Of a stretch of DNA of 64,000 nucleotides, positions 8,251-15,975 are shown one piece after another. Under the pieces are notes generated by a model. It searched no databases. It was given only the letters and a program-made list of their open reading frames with translations, and was not told where the DNA came from. The first letter of the stretch is position 1; each line of letters opens with the position of its first letter. The translations under genes and the position numbers were made by a program. Origin of the DNA: Allobosea sp. LC85 (GTDB lineage Bacteria > Pseudomonadota > Alphaproteobacteria > Rhizobiales > Beijerinckiaceae); contig NZ_JPKG01000057.1 of the NCBI RefSeq assembly GCF_000735605.1, positions 1-64,000 of the forward strand. Reading direction: 5' to 3'.

Positions 8251-8999
8251 CGGGCCCTGCTCCCCGTCAGCGGCACAAAGCGCACCGGCAGCAGCTGCCG
8301 GGTCGTGATGCTTCCGTCCCCTCGCTTCTCGACCAACATGAGAAACTGGGTCGCGAAGGGACCTCCCACGGGGACGACCATCCGGCCCCCCTTGGCGAGT
8401 TGCTCGACCAGCGGCGGTGGGATGTGGCTGGCAGCGGCCGTCACCACGATGCCGTCGAAAGGCGCGTGCGCAGGCCAGCCATGGTAACCGTCGCCGACCT
8501 TCACCTCGACATTGTCGAAGCGCAGCGCCGCCAGGCGGGCGGCCGCCCTTTCGCCCAGTTCCGGTATGATCTCAATCGAGTAGACCTTCGCTGCGAGCGG
8601 CGACAGGACGGCTGCCTGATAGCCCGAGCCAGTGCCGATCTCGAGGACAACGCCACCAGGCCGGACGTTGATCAGGTCGGTCATCAGCGCGACGATGAAG
8701 GGCTGCGAGATCGTCTGACCGTATCCGATCGGCAGTGGCCGATCGCGATAGGCCGCGCCGCGCTGCTCCTCGGGCACGAAAAGATGGCGCGGCACGCTCC
8801 CCATCGCCTTCAGCACGACCGGATCGATGCCCTGTCCCTCGACTGCCGATGGCGCCGAGCGGGCATGCGCCTGGATCGTTTCGATCATCTCCGCACGCTC
8901 AGTGAGGCCATCCTGAGCGGGCGCGGATGTCGAAACCGCGGCGGCGGCGCTCGCGAGAACCGCGGCCAGTAACGCTTGGCGCAGGGCTGGTCGACGCAT
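8247..8999 (-). CDS. pcm: Periplasmic protein-L-isoaspartate O-methyltransferase
   Basis: A 250-residue enzyme of the PCMT family, which methylates isoaspartyl residues in damaged proteins with SAM. The family core is visible as SVPRHLFVPEEQR, a GYGQTISQP segment with the substrate-binding Ser, the SAM loop VLEIGTGSGYQAAVL, and IVVTAAASHIPPPL. I start it at the ATG at 8999, giving a basic MRRP head, a hydrophobic stretch of alanines and an AQDG cleavage region, i.e. a signal peptide. The frame is open to 9311 but that sequence is not homologous. Export is unusual for an enzyme needing cytosolic SAM. Together with the coupled membrane SAM-domain protein downstream it suggests a modification system at the membrane. 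Confidence 0.85.
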   Translation of the reverse strand: MRRPALRQALLAAVLASAAAAVSTSAPAQDGLTERAEMIETIQAHARSAPSAVEGQGIDPVVLKAMGSVPRHLFVPEEQRGAAYRDRPLPIGYGQTISQPFIVALMTDLINVRPGGVVLEIGTGSGYQAAVLSPLAAKVYSIEIIPELGERAAARLAALRFDNVEVKVGDGYHGWPAHAPFDGIVVTAAASHIPPPLVEQLAKGGRMVVPVGGPFATQFLMLVEKRGDGSITTRQLLPVRFVPLTGSRAR

Positions 9000-9083
9000 G
9001 ACCGCTCTCCCGGCTACAACGCCGAGTATAGTGGCGGCAGAGCCAACTTTGAACAAACCGCGCTCGGCTCTCTGCCGCTCTCT

Positions 9084-9239
9084 GCCGACATGCTCGGCAT
9101 CAGCGAGCCGACCGTTCGCACCCAGCTGCAGGAAATATTCGCCAAAACCGGCACGTCCCGACAGGCCAAGCTCCTGCTCTTGCTGCGCAATTCGACGCCG
9201 CCGATCCGGGCCCCGCAATTGTCTGCCCAAGGTGCCTGA
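9084..9239 (+). pseudogene. Remnant of a LuxR-type helix-turn-helix domain
   Basis: In one plus-strand frame the text GISEPTVRTQLQEIFAKTG followed by TSRQAKLLLLL matches the recognition half of a LuxR/GerE domain, as in LuxR-family regulators with a TSRQAELV ending. The first helix and all upstream sensor sequence are missing, replaced by a short CTCTGCCG duplication, and an ATG with Shine-Dalgarno is absent. About 27 unrelated residues follow before the stop. It is best read as the tail of a deleted regulator gene. Confidence 0.75.
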
Positions 9240-9386
9240 ACGCGCCAGTTGGCGTCCGCACATGGAAGCTCGCGCACGTGCTGCCCGGCCTCGACGCGAT
9301 CGCCGGCTCATCGGTTCCGAGGATGCGGCGGCACCAGGAGGTCACCTAGCGTCGCTCCCATGGCCAAAACCATCGGGAGATGATCG

Positions 9387-9650
9387 ATGTCGGAAACGCT
9401 CTCCACCGTGCCACAAACGAACCGCCTCACTGGCGAACTGGTCGAGCCTTTGACCAGCAAGGCGGCTTTCTATTTCAGCTTTGCCCACCGATATGCACGG
9501 CGGGCACGAACCAAGATCATCCTGCGCTCGCTGCGATCGCTGAGCGACGAGCAACTCAGGGACGCCGGCATCGACAGGTCTCTGATCCATTCGGGCCCGG
9601 AATTCGAGGTCAATGCTCGGCTGATGAGCGATCTGATGTCGATGAGGTGA
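9387..9650 (+). CDS. DUF1127-domain small protein
   Basis: An 87-residue protein preceded by a GGGAG ribosome site. The C-terminal part has the DUF1127 pattern: basic ARRARTKIILRSLRSLSDEQL followed by the DAGIDRSLI signature. Long N-terminal extensions like this one occur in DUF1127 proteins of Hyphomicrobiales. Members of this family have been linked to RNA and phosphate or carbon metabolism in related bacteria, but the job of this copy is unknown. A second DUF1127 gene lies at 36660. Confidence 0.85.
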   Translation: MSETLSTVPQTNRLTGELVEPLTSKAAFYFSFAHRYARRARTKIILRSLRSLSDEQLRDAGIDRSLIHSGPEFEVNARLMSDLMSMR

Positions 9651-9760
9651 AGTGCCACTTTCAAACCTCGCTGACCACATCCGTGACTGGACGCGATGTG
9701 CGCTCGTAAGTCCGCTCTCCACCCCACCCATGCCGGTCATTGGCGAAATGGCTGCTCGCG

Positions 9761-9812
9761 ACCCTGGTCGGACCTCTGAGTAGGTAAGCCAGCAGGCCCG
9801 GGTCTGGCCCAT
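9761..9812. repeat. 52-bp segment duplicated at 60674-60725
   Basis: This stretch and 60674-60725 share the core AAGCCAGCAGGCCCGGGTC (one C/T variant each way) and flanking CCTGGTYSGACCTC. On the minus strand both can encode an MxQxRxCWL-like peptide. Neither copy lies in a supported gene. The nearby GCTCTCCACCC also recurs near 59978. Confidence 0.7.
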
Positions 9813-9910
9813 CCCGGACATCGAGAAGGTCTGCTTTCAGGCGATCCAGTTTGCCACGAAACGGCACGTCCAGGTTCGCAACACCACGAGCTAAGGTTGG
9901 TGTTCACGCG

Positions 9911-10240
9911 TCAACCGGTTTTTAGCGACGGCTTCTCGGTGCATCCCACGCTCTCGATCGGTTCGCCCTGATCGTTCAGCCACTGCCAACGCTTCAGATC
10001 TGGCTGGAAACGAAAAGAGGGCAAGCCCTGGTCGCGGGGCACGAGCTTCAGCTTGTCCATGGCGTAACGACGTGCCTGTCCGTGGACTTCGACAGTCACC
10101 TCTCCAGATTGCTCGGGCTGCTGGATGACGATCTGCCCGGCTTCAAATGCACAAGTGTAGATAGGGTTTGTGACGGGGTCAGTGTCGGTTACCAAGACCA
10201 GCGTAATAGGCACGAGTAGAACCGCAATGTGTGAGGCCAT
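9911..10240 (-). CDS. Small exported protein, intact member of a local paralogous pair
   Basis: Function not recognised. The 109-residue protein starts at an ATG preceded by a GGAG site (the frame is open eight codons further). An N-terminal hydrophobic stretch (SHIAVLLVPITLVLV) looks like a signal peptide; two cysteines flank the mature body. The core reads VTVEVHGQARRYAMDKLKL and DLKRWQWLNDQGEPIESVGC. The next gene downstream on the same strand side (10611-10963) encodes the same pattern but is frameshifted, so this is the intact copy of a tandem duplication. Confidence 0.75.
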   Translation of the reverse strand: MASHIAVLLVPITLVLVTDTDPVTNPIYTCAFEAGQIVIQQPEQSGEVTVEVHGQARRYAMDKLKLVPRDQGLPSFRFQPDLKRWQWLNDQGEPIESVGCTEKPSLKTG

Positions 10241-10351
10241 GACACTCTCCAGTGTTCCCGCCACTCCAATACGCCTCGCTAGTTCCTAGGTTCCGTCACG
10301 ATGCCTCAGCCTACACCGCACCTCCGGAACTCTTCCTGCTCGGCTGCACCA
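10241..10351. other. Short spacer before the DUF6894 remnant
   Basis: This stretch, and 10496-10610 on the other side of the remnant, holds no supported gene or clear regulatory site. The run from 10241 to 10610 is otherwise gene-free. Confidence 0.4.
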
Positions 10352-10495
10352 GTGAGCACGAAGCGTTTCCATTTCGCGACGATCCGGCACGGCGAAAAGC
10401 GCCAGAATATGCTGGAGCCGGACGCAGCGCTGGAGCTGCCGAGCGTCGAAGCGGCCCGCCAAGCCGCAGACGAAGCCTTGCACGAATTGGTCTGA
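10352..10495 (+). pseudogene. Short or truncated DUF6894-like gene
   Basis: From a GTG at 10352 the frame reads KRFHFATIRHGEKRQ and then LELPSVEAARQAADEALHEL before a stop. DUF6894 proteins start with a FHFxxxHG-like strand and continue with LPDLEAARxEA, so both hallmarks are present in order. Normal members continue for another 30 or more residues, which are missing. No convincing ribosome site is visible. I regard it as a truncated remnant, possibly still a small gene. Confidence 0.5.
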
Positions 10496-10610
10496 GAACT
10501 GCCGCGTGGGCCGGGTAAGGTCCCCTCATTCTTCGGGATGAAGCTGGGGCCGTGGTGGAAGAAATGGAGCTTGAAATCCGACCTCTGAAGCGCAACCGAG
10601 GCTAGGCGTC

Positions 10611-10963
10611 TCAGTCGTGATGCGAGCCGGTCGATCTGGCCGCGCTGGATGAAACTCCCGTCTTGCAAACTGTTGTCTCGAGAGTTTCGCCGCGTTCGTT
10701 CAGCCGTTTCCAGCGCTTCAGTTCTGACTGGAAATAGAGGTCGGCAGCCCGGCTTCCACTGGCATCAGTTTTTGCTGGTCCAGGATGTAGGGCCGTGCCT
10801 CGCCGTCGATCTGAACGGTCGCTCGGCCCGTCGCCTGTGGTTGATTGATCACGATAACACCACCGGCGAAGTTGCAGACGTAGGATACGTCCGCGTGCGG
10901 CTGTGCGTGGCTGGCCAAGAAGACCGCGCTCGGGATAACCAGCGCTGCAAAATGCGAGATCAT
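10611..10963 (-). pseudogene. Frameshifted paralogue of the small exported protein at 9911
   Basis: An ideal GGAGG site 5 bases before the ATG at 10963 opens a frame with a signal-like start (ISHFAALVIPSAVFLAS) and a body parallel to the neighbour: ATVQIDGEARPYILDQQKL against VTVEVHGQARRYAMDKLKL. After GLP the frame ends early in SISSQN. Adding one base at about 10740-10741 restores LYFQSELKRWKRLNERGE and TVCKTG, which align with FQPDLKRWQWLNDQGE and VGCTEK. A one-base deletion (or sequencing error) therefore breaks an otherwise good copy. Confidence 0.8.
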
Positions 10964-11215
10964 CGCGGCCTCCCAAATCCATGCCTTGTTCAATCAATAC
11001 GTCGCCGTCGCGCCAAGGTTCCACCGGGCAAGCATCCGCTCGCGTAAAGATTGAAACAGGAACGACGCGGTGGCGCACAACTCTAAGCAAGCCCAACACG
11101 GGCAGATACACGCTATTTTCCTAATTATGAACGGTTATTCATGGAACAGGCGATCCAGCCAGCCGTTTAGATTTGCGGCGGGGGCCATCGGCGGGGCCAT
11201 CAAGGGAGAAGAACC

Positions 11216-11617
11216 ATGATCAAGAATCTTGTTCTGGCCGCCGCGCTCGCTGTCGTTCCGGCGACCGCGTTCTCGCAGTCGAACTCTGGCGCGGCCACAG
11301 GTGCGGTCGGCGGCGCAATCGTCGGCGGACCTGCGGGGGCAGCCGTGGGTGCAGTCGGCGGCGCTGCTGCGGGCGCGATTGTCGGCGGAATAGCGGCCGA
11401 CCAGCGCACCGAGTTCCGCACTTATGTGAGGGAACAGAAGGTGCCATCGGTGGCTTATCGCGAGAAGGTGGTCGTCGGCGCAACGCTGCCCGACACGGTT
11501 ACCTATCGCGAGGTTCCGGCTCGCTACGGCAAAACTGAGTATCGTTACACCGTGGTCAACGATCAGACCGTTTTGGTCGAGCCGAAGACCCGCAAGATCG
11601 TTCAGATCATCGAATGA
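11216..11617 (+). CDS. DUF1236-domain exported protein with glycine zipper
   Basis: A 133-residue protein with a GGGAGAAG ribosome site. The first 20 residues form a signal peptide ending near AFSQS. Residues 25-62 are a Gly/Ala-rich zipper (GAVGGAIVGGPAGAAVGAV), which probably inserts in or packs against a membrane. The C-terminal half has the DUF1236 repeats VPSVAYREKVVVGATLP and YREVPARYG, and ends with a QTVLVEPKTRKIVQII block. DUF1236 proteins are common in Hyphomicrobiales and their function is not established. The stop codon lies inside a strong palindrome. Confidence 0.85.
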   Translation: MIKNLVLAAALAVVPATAFSQSNSGAATGAVGGAIVGGPAGAAVGAVGGAAAGAIVGGIAADQRTEFRTYVREQKVPSVAYREKVVVGATLPDTVTYREVPARYGKTEYRYTVVNDQTVLVEPKTRKIVQIIE

Positions 11618-11657
11618 TCGAAAGGAGCCCACCCTGCAGGGTGGGCTCCTTTCGATC
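11616..11657 (+). terminator. Perfect 42-bp palindrome overlapping a stop codon
   Basis: Two 21-base arms (GATCGAAAGGAGCCCACCCTG and its exact complement) meet at CTGCAG. The left arm begins at the TGA of the DUF1236 gene. The right arm contains GGGCTCCTTTCG with only a short T tract. It could terminate transcription in either direction or stabilise the upstream mRNA. Confidence 0.75.
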
Positions 11658-11690
11658 GGGTTCACCCTGATCAACCAAGGAGACAACGCC

Positions 11691-11969
11691 ATGTTACGGC
11701 CAATCCTGACAGCCGCTGCTGTCGCGGCTACCGCCGCCTTCAGCGCTCCGGCGCAAGCGCAGGTCCAGTTCGAGTTCGGAATCGATAGACCCGGCTATGA
11801 TGGTCCGCGCTATCACGAGCCCCGTGGCTACCGCTTTGCTGGGGAACGGCGTGGCTTCCGAGGTCCCGCTGTTCTCGACGACGACGATGACGATTGCCGC
11901 CTTGTCACAAGGCGTCGGGTCAATCGCTACGGCGAGGTTGTCGAGCGCCGGATGCGCATCTGCGACTGA
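11691..11969 (+). CDS. Small exported protein with acidic and Arg-rich parts
   Basis: Function not recognised. The 92-residue protein has an AAGGAGA ribosome site, a clear signal peptide ending at APAQA, a Tyr/Pro/Gly/Arg-rich mature part (GYDGPRYHEPRGYRF), a run of six aspartates at residues 63-68, and a conserved-looking end CRLVTRRRVNRYGEVVERR with a second Cys. The same architecture (short, Tyr/Arg-rich, CxxVTxRRxNxxGxVVxR) is frequent among alphaproteobacterial envelope proteins of unknown role. It follows the DUF1236 gene by 74 bp beyond the palindrome. Confidence 0.75.
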   Translation: MLRPILTAAAVAATAAFSAPAQAQVQFEFGIDRPGYDGPRYHEPRGYRFAGERRGFRGPAVLDDDDDDCRLVTRRRVNRYGEVVERRMRICD

Positions 11970-12060
11970 CGCCCGGCGCAATGGAGCGGCTGTATTGCTG
12001 CTTTCCTAAGCCCGCTGCTTGGTCATGCGATTATCGCGATGCTTTTTTGAGGAGGAACCA

Positions 12061-12345
12061 ATGCGAAAGTTAGTCTTCGTTGCAGCGGCCATGCTGAGCT
12101 TCTGCTCCATGACGCCATCGATTTCACAAGCCGCCCCCGTGGCAGGCCTGACGACCCTAGAGACACCTGACCACATTGAGCAGATCAAGAAGGGTGGCCA
12201 CGGATACAAGGGCCACAAGGGTTGGCACGGATCGCGCCATTGGGACCATGGACGTGGCTACGGTCGCTATTATGGGGGGCCGCCTCCGCATGCTCGCGCC
12301 TATGGCAGGCGCGCACGCGACTTCAGCTATTACCGCTATTGGTAA
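12061..12345 (+). CDS. Small exported His/Gly/Tyr-rich protein
   Basis: Function not recognised. I start it at the ATG at 12061, directly after a GAGGAGGAA site, giving 94 residues. A signal peptide ends near ISQAAP. The mature part is rich in His, Gly, Lys, Tyr and Arg (GGHGYKGHKGWHGSRHWDHG) and ends in FSYYRYW. A similar YYRY end is found in the small protein at 59594. The His content could bind metal, but that is speculation. Confidence 0.75.
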   Translation: MRKLVFVAAAMLSFCSMTPSISQAAPVAGLTTLETPDHIEQIKKGGHGYKGHKGWHGSRHWDHGRGYGRYYGGPPPHARAYGRRARDFSYYRYW

Positions 12346-13206
12346 GTCTGGCGGCGACGGCCCCGATAGCACGCGTTTCGCGCCAGGTGCGCGCCTGAAA
12401 CCAACAGGAACAAACCGAACGCCGAAAGCTGCGGCGGGAACGAACAACCGCTCTTCGGCTTCATCCAATGTCCGGTGTGGCGCCACCCTGAACAATGCAT
12501 GGGCAGAGCCGAAAGTCAGAAAGCCACCCATCTCCGACATTGCGCAGTCTGCTAGCCGTCGCCGAACTCCGGGCGACCCCCATCCTCGAGCGGTAGAGCG
12601 GATACATGCTATCGGTGATCAGGTCGGCCGCGAAGGCGCGCCTGCGGCCGGCCAGCGCCGGGGGCTTGGTCGTGCGCTCCAGCACAGTCATTGCCGCCGG
12701 AGGCGGACCCGCGCCAGGTTCCGGAGCCGATCCGCCGCCTCCTCGTCGGCTAAAGCGGCCAACGGGGACTTTCGACGCATGGCCGACGCTAGATCGTCGC
12801 GCGACATGTTCGGCATCTCTTCCCCTTCGCTTCCCCCGCGGCGGGCCTTTTTTCGGCTGATTTGTGCGACCTTGGTCGGCTTCTGGAAGCTTGATTCAGT
12901 GTTTGTTCCTGTTGCCGAATGCTTGTTCCCGAGGCGTTCTCGCGCAACCCGCGCACAAGCGAGCCACGGCGGCCTGGTCGGCCGCTCGAGCCTGGCTCGA
13001 TCATCGCCACTGCTGCAGGCGGCGCCCCGGGGTCTGGAGCCGATCCGCCAGCCCCTTGGCCAAAGCCGCCAGAGCTTTCACATCAGCGCTTGCAACGCGG
13101 GAGCCATCCACACAGGACCTTCGGCACGTCCGATTTTCTGACTGTCCAATCCCATCGTTCGGCCGCATCCTGACTGCGATGTCGGTGCGCCCCGCCGCGG
13201 CGTTGG
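12346..13206. other. Long intergenic stretch with degenerate repeats and one small candidate frame
   Basis: About 860 bp without a convincing gene. Two segments (12700-12775 and 13005-13085) resemble each other, sharing GGAGCCGATCCGCC, and also resemble 59370-59450, sharing CGGCCGGCCAGCGCCGGGG with 12645-12664. All three read ALAxxLADR-like peptides on the minus strand. A 42-codon frame at 12688-12816 is listed separately. The rest looks like decayed sequence. Confidence 0.5.
12688..12816 (-). CDS. Possible 42-residue protein
   Basis: Function not recognised. An ATG at 12816 follows AAGGGGAAGAG on the minus strand and opens a 42-codon frame: SRDDLASAMRRKSPLAALAD, then a basic Arg-rich tail. 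Related peptides are visible at about 13005-13085 and 59370-59450, in both cases without a clean start. It may be a tiny basic protein gene or simply one copy of a degenerate repeat with a chance start. Confidence 0.3.
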   Translation of the reverse strand: MPNMSRDDLASAMRRKSPLAALADEEAADRLRNLARVRLRRQ

Positions 13207-13306
13207 ATCGTCCGACCGGAAATCGTATCCGGTCCGACGGTCCAACCTCTTGTGTTTGCATCGGCTTTCCCGAAAACCGCAATCCACTTTTCGGGCCGAT
13301 GCTTTA
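13203..13306. repeat. Two-module mosaic palindromic element
   Basis: Module one (13203-13245) is a palindrome with arms TTGGATCGTCCGACCGGA and TCCGGTCCGACGGTCCAA, two mismatches, around AATCGTA. Module two (13251-13306) is the CCGAAAACCGCAATCCAC element with GCATCGG / CCGATGC ends. The same order and spacing recur at 29844-29950. The TTTA at 13303-13306 supplies the TAA stop of the minus-strand MFS gene. Confidence 0.85.
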
Positions 13307-14503
13307 GCCGGATGGGGCGGGACCAATCCTCGAGCGGTGACGCAGGAACCAGAGCCCAAGGCAAAGCGCGATGTTTGCCACGGCAAGCAGCAGGAGGGCG
13401 GCATAGGTCCAGGACGCCCCCGCCTTCTCGATGCCAAACGCACTCACTGCAGGGGCGACCGCCTGGGCGACCAGACTGGGCCGGGCGAGCCTTCCAACGA
13501 TCGGCGCATATCGATGCGGCCCGAACAGGGACAGGGGGAGCGTGCCCTTGGCGATCGAGAAGATGCCATTCCCGGCTCCGTAAAGGATCAACGCGAAGGC
13601 TACGAGGCCGACGCCCATCGACAACAAGCCAAGCCCGAGAGCGATCAGGGCCAAGGCGCCTGTCATCGTCCAGAGCGGATGGTGCTGCTCCTTTCCGAGC
13701 ATTTCGACAACGCGCCCGCCGACTTGTGCGGGACCGATCAGCGCTCCGAGAGCGACCGCGGCTGTGAGGCTAAGGCCCTGTTCCTGAAGCAGGGTCAGCA
13801 CGTGGACGCCGACGATCGCCGATATTGCACCTCCGAGGATCATGATGCCGGCGAGCAGCAGGAAGGCCCGGCGTTCGACCGGGTTGATCTCGCCGGATCG
13901 GCCTGCGTTGCCACCAGCGGGCCTGGAAAGCTCGGGTAGCGTCCGCGGCAGGACCGTCAGCACCAACGGGAGCGAAATCAGGATCTGGATGGCCGCATAG
14001 GCGAAGCAGGTTCCCCTCCAGCCGAGATGGGCCACGAGATAGGCCGATAATGGCCAGCACACCGTACTCGCGAAGCCGCCCCACAGCGTCAGCACCGTGA
14101 TCGCTGATCGCGCGCTTCCTCCGTAGAGCCGGCCGAGCGTCGAGAATGCAGCGTCATAGAGACCGGCCGCCATGCCGGCTCCAATCGCGATCCAGCCGAA
14201 GAGGAAGACGGCAAGGTTCGGAGCCAAGCCAAGGATGATCTGGCCGGCGGCCAGAAGCAGGGCTGCCGCGGCAAGCACCGGACGGCCACCGGTTTCACCG
14301 ATCACCCGCCCGACATAGGGCGCCACGGCTCCGGCAGTCAGCAGGCCAAGCGACAGCGCGCCGACGATCCAGGAGAGCGGCCATCCCGTTTCGGAGGCGA
14401 TGGGTGCCGAAAGGACGGCGGGCAGGTAGAAGGACGAGCCCCAGGCGAGGATTTGCACCACGCCGAGGGCCGAGATCACCGTCAGCCGGTTACGGTTGTT
14501 CAC
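13304..14503 (-). CDS. MFS transporter linked to the arsenic operon
   Basis: A 399-residue inner-membrane protein with twelve predicted helices, beginning NNRNRLTVISALGVVQILAWG; segments such as YVGRVIGETGGRPVL match the MFS loop between helices 2 and 3. The GTG start at 14503 lies in a GTGA overlap with the arsO stop, so the two genes are translationally coupled. MFS proteins beside arsO or arsH genes are candidate exporters of arsenicals, but this one is not clearly ArsJ or ArsK, so the substrate is inferred. The stop codon TAA is contributed by the interspersed repeat downstream. Confidence 0.8.
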   Translation of the reverse strand: MNNRNRLTVISALGVVQILAWGSSFYLPAVLSAPIASETGWPLSWIVGALSLGLLTAGAVAPYVGRVIGETGGRPVLAAAALLLAAGQIILGLAPNLAVFLFGWIAIGAGMAAGLYDAAFSTLGRLYGGSARSAITVLTLWGGFASTVCWPLSAYLVAHLGWRGTCFAYAAIQILISLPLVLTVLPRTLPELSRPAGGNAGRSGEINPVERRAFLLLAGIMILGGAISAIVGVHVLTLLQEQGLSLTAAVALGALIGPAQVGGRVVEMLGKEQHHPLWTMTGALALIALGLGLLSMGVGLVAFALILYGAGNGIFSIAKGTLPLSLFGPHRYAPIVGRLARPSLVAQAVAPAVSAFGIEKAGASWTYAALLLLAVANIALCLGLWFLRHRSRIGPAPSG

Positions 14504-15918
14504 GCCGCCTTGCCGCAGCAGGAGGATGCTGCAGGTGCTGGTTCGGGTGCACTGACGGGGCCGCATCCGCACCCAGCCTGGCCCTCCGCCTTTGAAACGG
14601 CGTCCTCGATGCAGCACGCATCCATCTCGACCGGCGCAGGGCCGCCGCAGCAATGGCCCACGCTCGACGGTGCCGCCTTGCAGGCGCCGGTCTCGGGCAG
14701 GGTGAGCTTGACGTCGTCGGCTGCCGCCATGTCGCCGGCGATCGCGGCTGCGACCGAGCGGACCTGCTCGTAACCGGTCAGCATCAGGAAGGTCGGCGCG
14801 CGCCCGTAGCTCTTGATTCCGACGGTGTAGAAGCCCGTCTCGGGGTGGGAGAGTTCGCGGTGGCCGTGGGGCGGTACGGATCCACAGGAATGGAGGTTGG
14901 GGTCGATCATCGGCCCGAGCGCCTTTGCACTCTCCAGCCAGGGATCCAGTTCGACGCGCAGTTCCCGGGTCAGAGCGAGATCCGGGCGCTGGCCCGTGCA
15001 CGCGACGATGCGGTCGACGGGGCCGAGGGTCCGAACGCCGTCGGAGGTTTCCCCTTGGACGAACAGGCGGCCACCTTCCTCGCGGATCGCGGTGACGGCG
15101 AAGCCGGCGACGAGGTCGATCCGACCGCTCTCGACCTGCTGCCGAAGACGCTGCCCCAGGTCGCCGCGCGCAGCGAGCTGATCGCTCGCCCCGCCGCCGA
15201 AGACGCGGGACAGGTCCTTGCCCCGCGTGACCCAAAGCGCCTTCGTGGCGCTGTCGTGCTTTGCGAGTTGCTCGAGGTCGAGCAGGACGTTTGCGGCGGA
15301 GTGCCCGGCGCCGAGAACCAGCGTGGTGCGCCCCCTGTAGGTAGCCCTGTCGCGTCCAAGCACATCAGGGATGCCGTAGGCGATCCGATCGGAGAGCGGT
15401 GCCTCTCCATCGGCTGGAATCCCGCCGGAACCGAGCGGGTTCGGCGACGACCAGGTTCCTGATGCGTCGATGACAGCCCGCGCCAGGTCACGGCGTGTCC
15501 GTCCCTCGCCATCGACGACGGTGAGCAAGAAGGGGTGCAGCTCGCGATCGCGGCTGACCACCTTGTCGATGCCACGACGGCCGATCGCGATGACGCGAGC
15601 ACGATGTTCGATGGCCCCGGCCAGTTCAGGCGTGTTTGCGAGCGGCACCAGATACGCGTCCACGATGTCGGCGCCAGTCGGGTAGGCCTGTGCGTCGGGC
15701 TCCTGCCAGCCGGTACGCTCCAGCAGCGCCCGAGCGGCAGGATCGACATTGTATTCCCAGGGCGAGAACAGGCGCACATGGCCCCAGTCCCGGACGTTTG
15801 CGCCGACGGCATCTCCGGCTTCGTAGACCTTCACGGGAACGCCGCGGGCGACGAGGTTGGCCGCGGCGGCAAGGCCGACAGGCCCGGCTCCGATGACAGC
15901 GACGGGACGTTCCCTCAT
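14500..15918 (-). CDS. arsO: ArsO-type flavin monooxygenase with Cys-rich tail
   Basis: A 472-residue FAD/NADPH enzyme. The FAD motif VAVIGAGPVGLAAAANL lies at the N-terminus and a second dinucleotide motif TLVLGAGHSAANVLLDL near residue 205. A CTGQRPD segment follows, as in flavin monooxygenases and thioredoxin-reductase-like folds. The last ~60 residues are unusual for an FMO: CCGG, CC, CGCG and a final CCGK provide eight or more cysteines able to bind arsenite or antimonite. ArsO is a named but poorly characterised family found in ars operons. I choose the ATG at 15918 with GGAG ten bases upstream. It lies between the second arsR and the MFS gene. Confidence 0.85.
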   Translation of the reverse strand: MRERPVAVIGAGPVGLAAAANLVARGVPVKVYEAGDAVGANVRDWGHVRLFSPWEYNVDPAARALLERTGWQEPDAQAYPTGADIVDAYLVPLANTPELAGAIEHRARVIAIGRRGIDKVVSRDRELHPFLLTVVDGEGRTRRDLARAVIDASGTWSSPNPLGSGGIPADGEAPLSDRIAYGIPDVLGRDRATYRGRTTLVLGAGHSAANVLLDLEQLAKHDSATKALWVTRGKDLSRVFGGGASDQLAARGDLGQRLRQQVESGRIDLVAGFAVTAIREEGGRLFVQGETSDGVRTLGPVDRIVACTGQRPDLALTRELRVELDPWLESAKALGPMIDPNLHSCGSVPPHGHRELSHPETGFYTVGIKSYGRAPTFLMLTGYEQVRSVAAAIAGDMAAADDVKLTLPETGACKAAPSSVGHCCGGPAPVEMDACCIEDAVSKAEGQAGCGCGPVSAPEPAPAASSCCGKAA

Positions 15919-15975
15919 CTCGTTGTTCTCCGGTTCTGCTGGAATGATGGAAATAGAAGGCAAATGAAACAGCGC

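Noticed and set aside
13304-15235. A 643-codon frame joining MFS sequence to a preceding basic, Arg-rich part
   Set aside because: The first ~240 residues are the arsO gene read in a wrong frame. The GTGA overlap with the arsO stop gives the real start at 14503.
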